Assembly (NCBI RefSeq): GCF_002234595.1
Contig: NZ_NMUL01000031.1
Coordinates: 186,001 to 250,000, forward strand
Origin: Amycolatopsis vastitatis
Lineage (GTDB): Bacteria > Actinomycetota > Actinomycetes > Mycobacteriales > Pseudonocardiaceae
DNA length: 64,000 nucleotides
Direction: 5' to 3'
The position numbers and the translations under genes are program-made. Every line of letters starts with the position of its first letter. The first letter of the stretch is position 1. The notes beneath the pieces were generated by a model. It searched no databases, was not told where the DNA came from, and saw only the letters and a list, made by a program, of their open reading frames with translations. Positions 42,599 to 50,864 of this stretch are shown here, piece by piece.

Positions 42599-43281
42599 TG
42601 AACGACCTCGAAACCCGCCTGCGTGAGGTGGACGTCCCGGAACCGCCGCTCGGCTTCGACACCGACGAGGTCGCCGACCGGGCGGCCCGGCACGCCCGGA
42701 AACGCGGGGCGGGGATCGCCGTCATCGTCGTCGCGGCCGCATCCGTGGCGGCCGCGGTCCTCTTCGGCCCCGGACCCGCCCCGGCGCGGCCCGCGGCCCC
42801 GGTCCTGCCGCCGTCGCCCGCCGAACAGGCGCGGATCAACCTGGCGTTCACCGACGCCCTCGTGCGGGCGCTGCCCGAGCGGCGGAGCCTGACCGTGGGC
42901 CAGTCGTTCTCCGACGCCCTCACCCCGGACCGGATGAGCACGTCGGCCCAGTTCGCCGACGCGGCCGGACGGCGGGGCTTCGTGCAGCTGACGGTCCGCG
43001 GCGCACTGACCTCCCAGCAGGTCGTGGCGCCCGACCGGGCCTGCTCGGAGCCCGTCCAGGCGCAGTACTGCACCCGGCTCTCGCTGCCCGGCGGCCTGGT
43101 GCTGAGGATCTCCTGGCTGGCTTCCGAGACCAGCCCGGGAGTCATCGGGCGGTGGCCTTGCCAGGGGGTGCTGTACCGCCCGGACGGCTCGACCGTGATG
43201 GTCATCGCCGATCCGGAGCTGTCGGTGACCGAGGAACAGTTCGTGCGGCTGATCACCGATCCGGCCTTCGTGCTGCGGTAG
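42598..43281 (+). CDS. Membrane protein coupled to the sigma factor, possible anti-sigma
   Basis: 227 residues. A cytoplasmic N-terminus of about 38 residues (MNDLETRLREVDVPEPPLGF) lacks the zinc HxxxCxxC motif of ZAS-type anti-sigmas; one membrane span follows (GIAVIVVAAASVAAAVLFGP), then an external domain of about 165 residues with two cysteines (DRACSEPVQAQYC). Overlap with the sigma gene by one base (TGATG) implies coupled translation and a regulatory partnership. The family is not recognised. Confidence 0.75.
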   Translation: MNDLETRLREVDVPEPPLGFDTDEVADRAARHARKRGAGIAVIVVAAASVAAAVLFGPGPAPARPAAPVLPPSPAEQARINLAFTDALVRALPERRSLTVGQSFSDALTPDRMSTSAQFADAAGRRGFVQLTVRGALTSQQVVAPDRACSEPVQAQYCTRLSLPGGLVLRISWLASETSPGVIGRWPCQGVLYRPDGSTVMVIADPELSVTEEQFVRLITDPAFVLR

Positions 43282-43286
43282 CGACT

Positions 43287-43327
43287 CCGGCGCCGGGCGT
43301 GGCCGAGGGGGACACGCCCGGCGCCGG
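43287..43327 (+). terminator. Terminator hairpin after the sigma operon
   Basis: Perfect 15-bp GC arms (43287-43301, 43313-43327) with an 11-base loop begin 6 bases after the stop of the membrane-protein gene. Confidence 0.75.
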
Positions 43328-43394
43328 TGGCGTTCGACGCTTCGGCGCCGGATGCGGGCAGACTGGTTCCCAGCGACAGGGGATTGGAGTGGCC

Positions 43395-44123
43395 GTGTAC
43401 CGGGTTTTCGAGGCGCTCGACGAGCTCGTCACCATCGTCGAGGAGGCGCGCGGCGTCCCCATGACGTCCAGCTGCGTGGTGCCCCGGGGCGACGTGCTCG
43501 AGCTCCTCGACGACGTGCGCGACGCGCTGCCGGCCGAGGTCGACGACGCCCAGGACGTCCTCGACAAGCGCGACGACCTCATCCACGCCGCCCGCAAGGA
43601 GGCGAGCGAGACGGTCGCCGGCGCGAACTCCGAGGCCGAGCGCGCGATCGCCGAAGCCACCGACGAAGCCGAGCGAATCTTGGCCGACGCGCGCGCCCGC
43701 GCCGAGCAGATGCTCGCCGACGCGCACGACCAGGCCGACCGCACGGTCGCGGCGGGCCAGGCCGAGTACCAGAACCTCACCGACCGTTCCCGCGCCGAGT
43801 CCGAGCGCATGATCCAGGCCGGCCGCGACGCGTACGACCGCGCGATCGACGAAGGCCGCGCGGAGCAGGCCCGCATGGTGGCGCAGACGGAGGTCGTCCA
43901 GGCGGCCCACGCCGAGTCGGCCCGCATCGTCGACGAAGCCCACGCGGAGGCCGACCGCCAGCGCGCGGACTGCGACGCCTACGTGGACGGCAAGCTGGCG
44001 GAGTTCTCGGAGCTGCTGGCGACGACGCTGCGAACGGTCGACTCGGGCCGCAACCACCTGCGCTCACCGGCCAACCTGCCGAGCAGCGGCGGGCGGCCGA
44101 CCCTGTACGACTACCAGGTGTGA
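43395..44123 (+). CDS. DivIVA/Rv2927c-like coiled-coil protein
   Basis: 242 residues. The start MYRVFEALDELVTIVEEARG is the conserved N-terminus of the Rv2927c family, followed by a PMTSSCVVPRGDVLELLDD segment and a long Ala/Glu/Arg coiled coil (about 60-205) resembling DivIVA or ATP synthase b subunits. A cytoplasmic structural or cell-envelope role is inferred from the family. GTG 43395 is preferred because GGAG lies 5 bases upstream; GTG 43389 is also possible. Conserved upstream neighbour of DUF177-rpmF-rnc. Confidence 0.85.
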   Translation: MYRVFEALDELVTIVEEARGVPMTSSCVVPRGDVLELLDDVRDALPAEVDDAQDVLDKRDDLIHAARKEASETVAGANSEAERAIAEATDEAERILADARARAEQMLADAHDQADRTVAAGQAEYQNLTDRSRAESERMIQAGRDAYDRAIDEGRAEQARMVAQTEVVQAAHAESARIVDEAHAEADRQRADCDAYVDGKLAEFSELLATTLRTVDSGRNHLRSPANLPSSGGRPTLYDYQV

Positions 44124-44483
44124 CACGAATCTCGCTTTGAGCGCAGTTGTCCACAGGTCGGTCGTGTTGTGGACACTCCGGCCGCGGCCGCGGCCGCGGT
44201 TTTCCGGCTTTTCGCCGGGCGACCCCTGGGAGTGGCAGGGTCCGTCATCCGCCTACGGACGGGGCCGCAACGTCATGAACGACTCTTTCCTGTCGTCAGA
44301 GGTCATGAACGAGTCGTTCACGACATCCGGTGCTGCGGGCGTCACGTCCGGCTCAGGCGGCCGGTCGGCGCGACCCAGCGACCTGGCCGGAACCCTGCCG
44401 GGGAGTGGCGGGTGCTGTCCCGTCGCGGGTCTCGGTGCCTCCCAGGTCAAAACGGGTGGCGACCGGTGCGTACTCTGGACTGG
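44124..44483. other. Intergenic region with degenerate palindromic repeat
   Basis: 360 bases without a supported gene. It contains an alternating GGCCGC run (about 44178-44199), then a repeat in which GTCATGAACGACTC (44272-44285) recurs as GTCATGAACGAGTC (44302-44315); GAACGACTC and GAGTCGTTC (44277-44285, 44311-44319) are complementary. It is a diverged relative of the palindrome at 11636-11682. The remaining part leads to the DUF177 gene without a clear promoter. Confidence 0.6.
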
Positions 44484-45077
44484 ATGTCCGAGAACAAGAC
44501 CCCCCAGCTCGACGACCGCAGCCCCTGGGTGATCGATACCCGTGAGCTCGGCCGTCACGCCGGCCTCAGCCGCGCCGTCCAGCGCAGCGTGCCGGTGGAG
44601 ACGCCGCTCGGCGTCCCCGATGTCATCACCATCGAGGCCGGCTCGGAGCTGGAACTCGACCTGCTCCTCGAGTCCGTCGTCGAAGGCGTCCTCGTCAGCG
44701 GCACCGCGAAAGCCCTGGCGAAGGGCACCTGCGCCCGCTGCCTCGACCCGCTGACCGAAGAGGTCGAGGTCGAGGTCCAGGAGCTGTTCGCCTACCCGGG
44801 GTCGGCCACCGAGGAGACCACGGACGAGGACGAGATCCCCCGGCTGATCGACGACCGGATCGACCTCGAACCCATCGTCCGGGACGCCATCGTGCTGGCC
44901 CTGCCGCTGGCCCCGCTGTGCACCGAGGACTGCGCCGGGCTCTGCATCGAGTGCGGTGTCAAGTGGGCCGATCTCGAGCCCGGACACGGGCATGAGAAGA
45001 TAGACCCTCGGTGGGCCGCACTGGTCGAGCGCTTCGACGAGAACGCGGGCGAAAAGCCTGCGCAAGGGCCCAGCTGA
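44484..45077 (+). CDS. DUF177 (YceD) family protein
   Basis: 197 residues. The YceD pattern is seen: helix, then GTAKALAKGTCARCLDPLTE with a CxxC, an acidic strand region, and CTEDCAGLCIECG near the C-terminus, likely binding zinc. YceD-type proteins are linked to 23S rRNA accumulation and are encoded directly before rpmF, as here (80 bases). ATG chosen at 44484. Confidence 0.9.
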   Translation: MSENKTPQLDDRSPWVIDTRELGRHAGLSRAVQRSVPVETPLGVPDVITIEAGSELELDLLLESVVEGVLVSGTAKALAKGTCARCLDPLTEEVEVEVQELFAYPGSATEETTDEDEIPRLIDDRIDLEPIVRDAIVLALPLAPLCTEDCAGLCIECGVKWADLEPGHGHEKIDPRWAALVERFDENAGEKPAQGPS

Positions 45078-45157
45078 GCAAGCCTGACGAGCGTCCAGCT
45101 CGTTCCGGAGGAAAGTTCGCTCGCACCGCGAGCAGACCGTCATAAGGAGATCTACTC

Positions 45158-45340
45158 GTGGCCGTCCCGAAGCGGAAGATGTCGCGATCCAACACGCGCT
45201 CCCGCCGCAGCCAGTGGAAGGCGGCTCCGGTGCAGCTGGTGCCCTGCTCCAACCGCGCCTGCAAGCAGCCGAAGCTCCAGCACATCGCGTGCCCGTCGTG
45301 CGGCCAGCACAACGGCCGCCAGGTCGTCGAGCCCGCCTGA
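45158..45340 (+). CDS. rpmF: 50S ribosomal protein L32
   Basis: 60 residues beginning AVPKRKMSRSNTRSRRSQWK, the L32 signature, with four cysteines (C30, C35, C45, C48) of the zinc-binding C+ form. GTG start preceded by AAGGAG. Lies between DUF177 and rnc as usual. Confidence 0.96.
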   Translation: MAVPKRKMSRSNTRSRRSQWKAAPVQLVPCSNRACKQPKLQHIACPSCGQHNGRQVVEPA

Positions 45341-45353
45341 TCGGGTAGCCGAC

Positions 45354-46103
45354 ATGGGGGGCAAGACGCCCGGGGGACCCGCAGCCGATCCGGAGCCGTT
45401 GCTCGAAGCGCTCGGGGTCACCCTCGACCCCGAGCTGCTCCGGCTTTCGCTGACCCACCGTTCGTACGCGTATGAAAACGGGGGCCTGCCGCCGAACGAG
45501 CGGCTCGAGTTCCTCGGTGACGCCGTGCTCAGCGTCGTCGTCACCGATCACCTGTACACCACGCATCCCGACCTGCCCGAAGGTCAGCTCGCGAAGCTCC
45601 GCGCCAGCGTCGTCAACATGCACGCACTGGCGCGGGTGGCCCGCGGGCTCGGCGAGGGCGGCCTCGGGGCACACCTGCTGCTGGGCAAGGGCGAAGAGCT
45701 CACCGGCGGCCGGGACAAGGCAAGCATCCTCGCCGACGGCCTGGAAGCGGTGATCGGTGCCGTCTACCTCGAGCACGGCATCGAGATCGCCCGCAAGCTC
45801 GTGCACCACCTCTTCGACGGCCTGCTCGCCGAAGCGCCGCTGCGCGGGGCCGGGCTCGACTGGAAGACGAGCCTGCAGGAGCTGACCGCGTCGGCCGGCC
45901 TCGGCGTGCCCGAGTACAAGGTCGAGGACACCGGGCCGGACCACCGCAAGGAGTTCACGGCCACGGTGCTCGTCGCCGGCCGCCCGCTCGGCCACGGCAC
46001 CGGGTCGACGAAGAAGGAAGCGGAGCAGAAGGCCGCCGAGACGGCCTGGCGTTCGCTGTCCGCCGAACTCGACGCGCAGAAGAAGGCCGAACCCGAGTCC
46101 TGA
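45354..46103 (+). CDS. rnc: Ribonuclease III
   Basis: 249 residues. Catalytic domain with the signature NERLEFLGD (48-56) and an ADGLEAVIGAVYLEHG helix; C-terminal double-stranded RNA-binding domain (about 165-235) with KKEAEQKAAETAW. Processes rRNA precursors and structured mRNAs. 13 bases after rpmF, same transcript. Confidence 0.95.
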   Translation: MGGKTPGGPAADPEPLLEALGVTLDPELLRLSLTHRSYAYENGGLPPNERLEFLGDAVLSVVVTDHLYTTHPDLPEGQLAKLRASVVNMHALARVARGLGEGGLGAHLLLGKGEELTGGRDKASILADGLEAVIGAVYLEHGIEIARKLVHHLFDGLLAEAPLRGAGLDWKTSLQELTASAGLGVPEYKVEDTGPDHRKEFTATVLVAGRPLGHGTGSTKKEAEQKAAETAWRSLSAELDAQKKAEPES

Positions 46104-46190
46104 TCAGCGGGAACCCCGTTGACGCTTTCCCTGACCCCTCAGTAGCGTGTGGACATCCGCCGCCCCCATGCTCACCGAGAGGTCTGGCGG

Positions 46191-47546
46191 ATGCGTCTGT
46201 TCTTCGTTCCCCTGATCGTGGCGGCCTTCGTCGTCGTGCCCGGACCGGCGGCGTCGGCCGCGCAGGTCCGCGTGACTTCGCTGCCGGCACTGCAGTCCGC
46301 GCTGGACAAGGCGAACCCGGGTGACACGATCGCCCTGGCCGACGGCTCCTACTCCGCGGGCTCGACGCTCACGATCAAGCGGTCCGGCACCGCGTCGGCG
46401 CCCATCACGGTCGCCGCCGAGCACGTCGGCAAGGCCACCATCACCGGCTCCAAGACGTTCTCCTTCGCGAGCGGCGTCTCGAACGTGGTGCTGCAGGGCT
46501 TCAAGTTCCGCGGTGCCGCGTCGCTGAGCATCCCCGCCGGGGCGTCGCACAACCGCTTGTCCCGCAACGACTTCCAGCTCACGAGCGACGGTAACTGGGT
46601 CACGGTGAACGGCGACGACACCGAGGTCGACCGCAACGTCTTCCAGAACCGCACCAGCCAGGGCGTGTTCCTGCAGATCCTCGGGCCGTCCGACGCCATG
46701 GCGCAGCGTGTCCACGTGCACCACAACTACTTCTACAACCACCAGTTCTCGGGTTCGAACGGCGGCGAGTCGATCCGGCTCGGGCTGAGCAACCACCAGT
46801 CGTACGCGGCGCACGCCGTGCTGGAGTACAACCTCTTCGAGAAGGCCGACGGCGACAGCGAGGCGATCTCCGTCAAGTCGTCGGACAACGTGGTGCGCTA
46901 CAACACGATCCGCGACAGCCGGGGCTACATCGTGCTGCGCCACGGCAACCGCAGCGTCGTCGACGGCAATGTGCTCTTCAACTCCGGCATCCGCTTCCAC
47001 GGCAACGACCACAAGATCGTCGACAACTACGTGGCCAACAGCGGCGGCCGCGCGATCGTGTTCGGCTCCGGCGACGAAGCCGACAGCGGGCCGACGAGCA
47101 AGCTGCACGATCGCCCGGACCGCGTCACGGTCGCGTACAACACGGTGCTGGGTTCGAACAGTGTCATCGACGGCGACGGCGGCGACTTCAAGCCGAAGGA
47201 CTGCGTGGTCGCGGACAACATCGTGAAGGGCACTTCCGGCACGCTCGTGACGCTGCCGAGCGGGTCGACGGTGAAGTACGAAGGCAACATCACCTTCGGC
47301 GGCACGGCGGGGATTCCGTCGCGGAACGTCGATCCGAAGCTGGTCAAGGACGCTGCCGGGCTCTACCGGCTGGCATCGGGCAGCCCGGCGATCGACACGG
47401 GCGTGGGTTCGTACTCGTTCGCCGCGAAGGACTTCGACCTGCAGGCCCGGACAGGCACGTTCGACGTCGGGGCGGACGAGTACTTCGCGTCGGGCACGAC
47501 CCGCGTCCCGTTGACGAAGGCCGACGTCGGACCCACCGCCCCGTAG
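46191..47546 (+). CDS. Exported parallel beta-helix lyase, polysaccharide lyase family 6-like
   Basis: 451 residues with a signal peptide (MRLFFVPLIVAAFVVVPGPA, cleaved near ASA-AQV). The rest is a right-handed beta-helix with PL6 (chondroitinase B/alginate lyase) features: GDTIALADGSYSAGSTLTI, VHHNYFYNHQFSGSNGGESI, DGDSEAISVKSSDNVVRYNT and GYIVLRHGNRSVVDGNVLF, where the ISVKS lysine and LRHG arginine correspond to the PL6 catalytic pair. It should cleave an acidic polysaccharide outside the cell; the substrate is not clear. It lies between rnc and mutM, which are usually adjacent. Confidence 0.85.
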   Translation: MRLFFVPLIVAAFVVVPGPAASAAQVRVTSLPALQSALDKANPGDTIALADGSYSAGSTLTIKRSGTASAPITVAAEHVGKATITGSKTFSFASGVSNVVLQGFKFRGAASLSIPAGASHNRLSRNDFQLTSDGNWVTVNGDDTEVDRNVFQNRTSQGVFLQILGPSDAMAQRVHVHHNYFYNHQFSGSNGGESIRLGLSNHQSYAAHAVLEYNLFEKADGDSEAISVKSSDNVVRYNTIRDSRGYIVLRHGNRSVVDGNVLFNSGIRFHGNDHKIVDNYVANSGGRAIVFGSGDEADSGPTSKLHDRPDRVTVAYNTVLGSNSVIDGDGGDFKPKDCVVADNIVKGTSGTLVTLPSGSTVKYEGNITFGGTAGIPSRNVDPKLVKDAAGLYRLASGSPAIDTGVGSYSFAAKDFDLQARTGTFDVGADEYFASGTTRVPLTKADVGPTAP

Positions 47547-47591
47547 CAGCGCCTTTCGAAAAGTGTCGTACCCGGCGGGCACAATGGCGGC

Positions 47592-48461
47592 ATGCCCGAA
47601 CTCCCCGAGGTCGAAGTCGTCCGCCTGGGCCTGCAGGTCCACGTCGCGGGCCGGACCATCCGCGAGGCGGAGGTCCTGCACCCGCGCGCCATCCGCCGGC
47701 ACGCGCTCGGCGCGGAGGACTTCACGCAGCGGCTCACCGGCACCCGCGTCGAGGCGGCGCGGCGCCGCGGCAAGTACCTGTGGCTCGAGCTGTCCGACAA
47801 GGAGGCGCTGCTGGCCCACCTCGGCATGAGCGGGCAGATGCTCGTCCAGCCGGAGGGCGCTCCGGACGAGAAGCACCTGCGGGTGCGGCTGCGCTTCGAC
47901 GACGACGGGCCGGAGCTGCGCTTCGTCGACCAGCGGACGTTCGGCGGCCTGGCGCTCGACGACCTGCACGACATCGGCGACGACGTGCTGCTGCCGGACA
48001 CGATCGCGCACATCGCGCGTGACCCGATGGATCCGGCGTTCGACCTCGACGCGGCCGTGCGCGCGCTGCGCTCCCGGCGCACCGAGGTCAAGCGGGCCCT
48101 GCTGGACCAGACGCTGGTTTCGGGCATCGGCAACATCTACGCGGACGAAGCGCTGTGGCGCGCTCGCCTGCACTGGTCCCGGCCGACCGAAAAGCTGACC
48201 ATGGCGAAGGGGCGCGAGCTGCTGGCGGCGGCGTCGGACGTGATGAACGCGGCGCTGGGCGCGGGCGGCACGTCGTTCGACGCGTTGTACGTCAACGTCA
48301 ACGGGCAGTCGGGGTACTTCGACCGGTCCCTGGACGCGTACGGCCAGGAGGGCCTGCCGTGCCACCGGTGCGGCACGGCGATCCGGCGGGAGCCGTTCAT
48401 GAACCGTTCGTCGTTCTCGTGTCCACGCTGCCAGCCCCGGCCGAGGGCGAACTCGCGTTGA
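47592..48461 (+). CDS. mutM: Formamidopyrimidine-DNA glycosylase
   Basis: 289 residues. The catalytic N-terminus PELPEVEVVR (Pro2, Glu3) is exact, with HLGMSGQML, the H2TH segment VSGIGNIYADEALWRARLHW and a C-terminal zinc finger with CHRCG and SCPRC cysteines. Removes 8-oxoguanine and formamidopyrimidines. Usually followed by smc in this region; here it is followed by a regulator gene. Confidence 0.96.
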   Translation: MPELPEVEVVRLGLQVHVAGRTIREAEVLHPRAIRRHALGAEDFTQRLTGTRVEAARRRGKYLWLELSDKEALLAHLGMSGQMLVQPEGAPDEKHLRVRLRFDDDGPELRFVDQRTFGGLALDDLHDIGDDVLLPDTIAHIARDPMDPAFDLDAAVRALRSRRTEVKRALLDQTLVSGIGNIYADEALWRARLHWSRPTEKLTMAKGRELLAAASDVMNAALGAGGTSFDALYVNVNGQSGYFDRSLDAYGQEGLPCHRCGTAIRREPFMNRSSFSCPRCQPRPRANSR

Positions 48462-48519
48462 TAAATGGTGTTCGTCTTTCAGCTAGGATGAATACGCCTG
48501 GTAGCTGAGGGAGTGCATC

Positions 48520-48954
48520 GTGGTCAAGGAGCCCGGAAATTCGACGCTGGCCGACAAGATCGACCGGCTGTTCCACGTGGTCCGCAGGCCCGATCGGGAG
48601 CCGTACAGCAACGAAGAGGTCGCGAAGGCCTGCCGTGAGGCCACGGGCGAAAGCTTTTCGACGACCTACCTGTGGCAGCTGCGCACCGGCCGCCGGGACA
48701 ACCCGACCAAACGTCACCTCGAAGCACTGGCGCAGTTCTTCGGAGTGCCTCCGGCATACTTCTTCGACGACGAGCAGAGCACGAAGATCGCCGAAGAGCT
48801 GGCCTTGCTGGGCGCGCTGCGCGACGCCGGCGTCCGGGACCTCGCCTTGCGCGCGGTGACCCTGTCGGCCGACGGGCTCGACACGATCAGCGACATGATC
48901 GACGCGATCGCCCGGAGGGAGGCCGGTCGCGGCGGGGCGAAGAAGGAGAACTGA
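48520..48954 (+). CDS. EspR-like XRE-family DNA-binding protein
   Basis: 144 residues. The HTH (about 26-75; YSNEEVAKACREATGESFST then TYLWQLRTGRRDNPTKRHLE) is followed by ALAQFFGVPPAYFFDDEQST and a C-terminal dimerisation helix GVRDLALRAVTLSADGLDTI, all collinear with mycobacterial EspR, a nucleoid-associated regulator. GTG start after GAGGGAG. The upstream 58 bases hold a 6-bp inverted repeat CAGCTA/TAGCTG (48480-48485, 48502-48507). Next genes encode an ImmA-like peptidase and a membrane protein. Confidence 0.88.
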   Translation: MVKEPGNSTLADKIDRLFHVVRRPDREPYSNEEVAKACREATGESFSTTYLWQLRTGRRDNPTKRHLEALAQFFGVPPAYFFDDEQSTKIAEELALLGALRDAGVRDLALRAVTLSADGLDTISDMIDAIARREAGRGGAKKEN

Positions 48955-49098
48955 GGTGGTGGGCAGTGCGGGACTGCTGGTGGCAGTTCGGCGAAGTACC
49001 CGGTGGCCGCGCCGCTTTTCCCGGCCCCGCCGCGTATCCCCGTGACGTCCGCCGCGTTGAACCCGCCGGAGGCTGTCGTGTGGTGAGGGAGTTCTGAA

Positions 49099-49668
49099 GT
49101 GGCGCGACCATCGTGGCGGCGGCGATCGAGCCGGACGCTGTGGGAGCGGGCGCGCCAGGTCGCCGATGCCGTCAGCCTGCCCGAACCGTTCGATGCCGAG
49201 GCGTTCGTCGCCGCATTGGCCGCCGGACGCGGCAGGCCCATCGAACTGATGCCCGTCAGCGCTCCCGAGGGGGCGCCGTGCGGGTTGCTGATGAGCACCG
49301 AACGCGCCGACTACATCCTTTACCCGGCGAACACGACCGCGCTGCACCGGCGGCACATCCTGCTGCACGAGGTCGGGCACCTGCTCTGCGGCCACACCGG
49401 CGCCGACGCCGGCGCCGACGGCGTGGCCATCGACGCCGCGGCCGGACGGCAGCTGATGCCGCACCTTTCGCCCGAGCTCGTGCGGCGGGTGCTCGGCCGC
49501 ACCACCTACACCGAGGTCGAGGAACGCGAAGCCGAGCTGGTCGCGACCCTGCTCGCGCAACGCGTCGTGCGGCCCGAAGAACCGCGCGAACCCGCACCCG
49601 GTGTCCCGGACGGCGTGCGGCGCTTCGACTCCGTGTTCGGCGGCCGGTCGCGCCGCCGTATGCCGTGA
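49099..49668 (+). CDS. ImmA/IrrE-type metallopeptidase-like protein
   Basis: 189 residues with a zinc-protease motif HEVGH (90-94) inside RRHILLHEVGHLLCGH, followed by an acidic EEREAELVATLLAQR helix that would supply the third ligand. In ICE and phage systems ImmA proteases cleave XRE repressors; the EspR-like gene 144 bases upstream is a candidate partner. GTG start. The end overlaps the next start by 4 bases (GTGA). The C-terminal 25 residues are Arg-rich and probably unstructured. Confidence 0.85.
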   Translation: MARPSWRRRSSRTLWERARQVADAVSLPEPFDAEAFVAALAAGRGRPIELMPVSAPEGAPCGLLMSTERADYILYPANTTALHRRHILLHEVGHLLCGHTGADAGADGVAIDAAAGRQLMPHLSPELVRRVLGRTTYTEVEEREAELVATLLAQRVVRPEEPREPAPGVPDGVRRFDSVFGGRSRRRMP

Positions 49669-50864
49669 TCGAGACCCTGGCCTACTACCTGTGCCTGGTG
49701 GGCTTCGCCGGGTTCGCGTACAAGCTGATCGAGGCGCGCCACAGCCAGCCCGCGCGCACGATGTGGTTCCTCGCCGGGTTCGGCATCTGCATCGCCACCG
49801 GCATCCTCGTGCTGACGCCGGCGATGGAGGCCCTGATCGGCCCGGGCCCGGTGTTCGAATGGGTCGCCACCCTGGCCGGGGACGAGCTGAGGGTGGGGGC
49901 GATCGGTTTCGCCGTCGCTTTCACGCAGTCGATGTGGCGGGGAGAACGCGCGCGCCTGGCGCCGTACGCCTTGTTCACCGGGGCGACGATGGTGCTGCTC
50001 GCGGTGTGCTTCGCGCTGTCCGAGCCGCGACGCGTCGGCGACCAGACCGTGTTTTCCGGCGGCGCGCTGCCGTTCGCCGTCGCCGACAAGGTCCTGTTCC
50101 TGCTCTACAGCCTGGTCAGCTTCGGCCTGCTGGGCACGGTGTTCGTGCGCAGCGCGTGGCACGCGGATCCCGGGCCGCTGCGCGCCGGGCTGTGGCTGCT
50201 GTTCGCCGGGGTCGGCACGGCTTTCGTGTGGACATTCTGGGACGTCGACGACGTCCGGCAGCTCGCGGCGACGGCACGCATCGGGGCCCGTGAGGACCTG
50301 CCGTCTTCGGTGCTCGCCGCCGCGACGATCGGCTTCGTCGCCACCGGGGCGACGCTCAGCGCGTGGTCGCCGGCGGTGTCGTCGGTGCTCGGCCGGGTCC
50401 GCGCGTACCGCGCCTACCGCCGCATCGAGCCACTGTGGACGGCGTTGCGCGCGGCGGTGCCGGGCATCGCGCTCGACCCGGGCCGCGAGCTGGCGGGCGG
50501 CGCGGAGTTCGCGCTGTACCGCCGGGTCATCGAAATCCGCGACGGCCACCTCGCGCTGCGCGCCCACTTCGACCCCGGCCTCCCGGCCCGCGCGGCGGAC
50601 GCGGCACGCCGCGCGGGTGTCCGCGAAGCCGACGTGGCGGCCACGGTGGAAGCCGTGACCCTGGCGGCCGCGATCGAAGCGGGCCGGGCGGGACGGCGGT
50701 TCGAGCCGGGGGAGACGCCACCGGACCCCTGGCCGGACGCAGACGTCGAGACGGAAGCGGCGTGGCTGGTCCGAGTCAGCCGGGCCTGGCGGCGCGAGAC
50801 GGTGGTCGAGCGGGTGCGCGCCGCTGCCTCGGCGCCGGTCAGCGCGGGTAACGGGCGCCGTTGA
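49665..50864 (+). CDS. MAB_1171c-family membrane protein
   Basis: 399 residues. Seven hydrophobic spans in the first 240 residues (IETLAYYLCLVGFAGFAYKL, TMWFLAGFGICIATGILVL, and others) and a soluble C-terminal domain of about 140 residues (RAYRAYRRIEPLWTALRAAV, YRRVIEIRDGHLALRAHF), the layout of actinobacterial MAB_1171c-like (DUF6545) proteins named putative transporters without proof. It is translationally coupled to the ImmA-type gene. The 3' end overlaps the convergent lactonase gene by 26 bases. Confidence 0.82.
   Translation: MIETLAYYLCLVGFAGFAYKLIEARHSQPARTMWFLAGFGICIATGILVLTPAMEALIGPGPVFEWVATLAGDELRVGAIGFAVAFTQSMWRGERARLAPYALFTGATMVLLAVCFALSEPRRVGDQTVFSGGALPFAVADKVLFLLYSLVSFGLLGTVFVRSAWHADPGPLRAGLWLLFAGVGTAFVWTFWDVDDVRQLAATARIGAREDLPSSVLAAATIGFVATGATLSAWSPAVSSVLGRVRAYRAYRRIEPLWTALRAAVPGIALDPGRELAGGAEFALYRRVIEIRDGHLALRAHFDPGLPARAADAARRAGVREADVAATVEAVTLAAAIEAGRAGRRFEPGETPPDPWPDADVETEAAWLVRVSRAWRRETVVERVRAAASAPVSAGNGRR

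Noticed and set aside
42098..43281. Barstar-type inhibitor for the ribonuclease
   Set aside because: The two genes after the ribonuclease are a sigma factor and a membrane protein; neither resembles barstar.
44137..44532. Possible small gene of about 131 codons before DUF177
   Set aside because: It crosses the palindromic repeat, overlaps the DUF177 start in another frame and lacks a ribosome binding site or recognisable motif.
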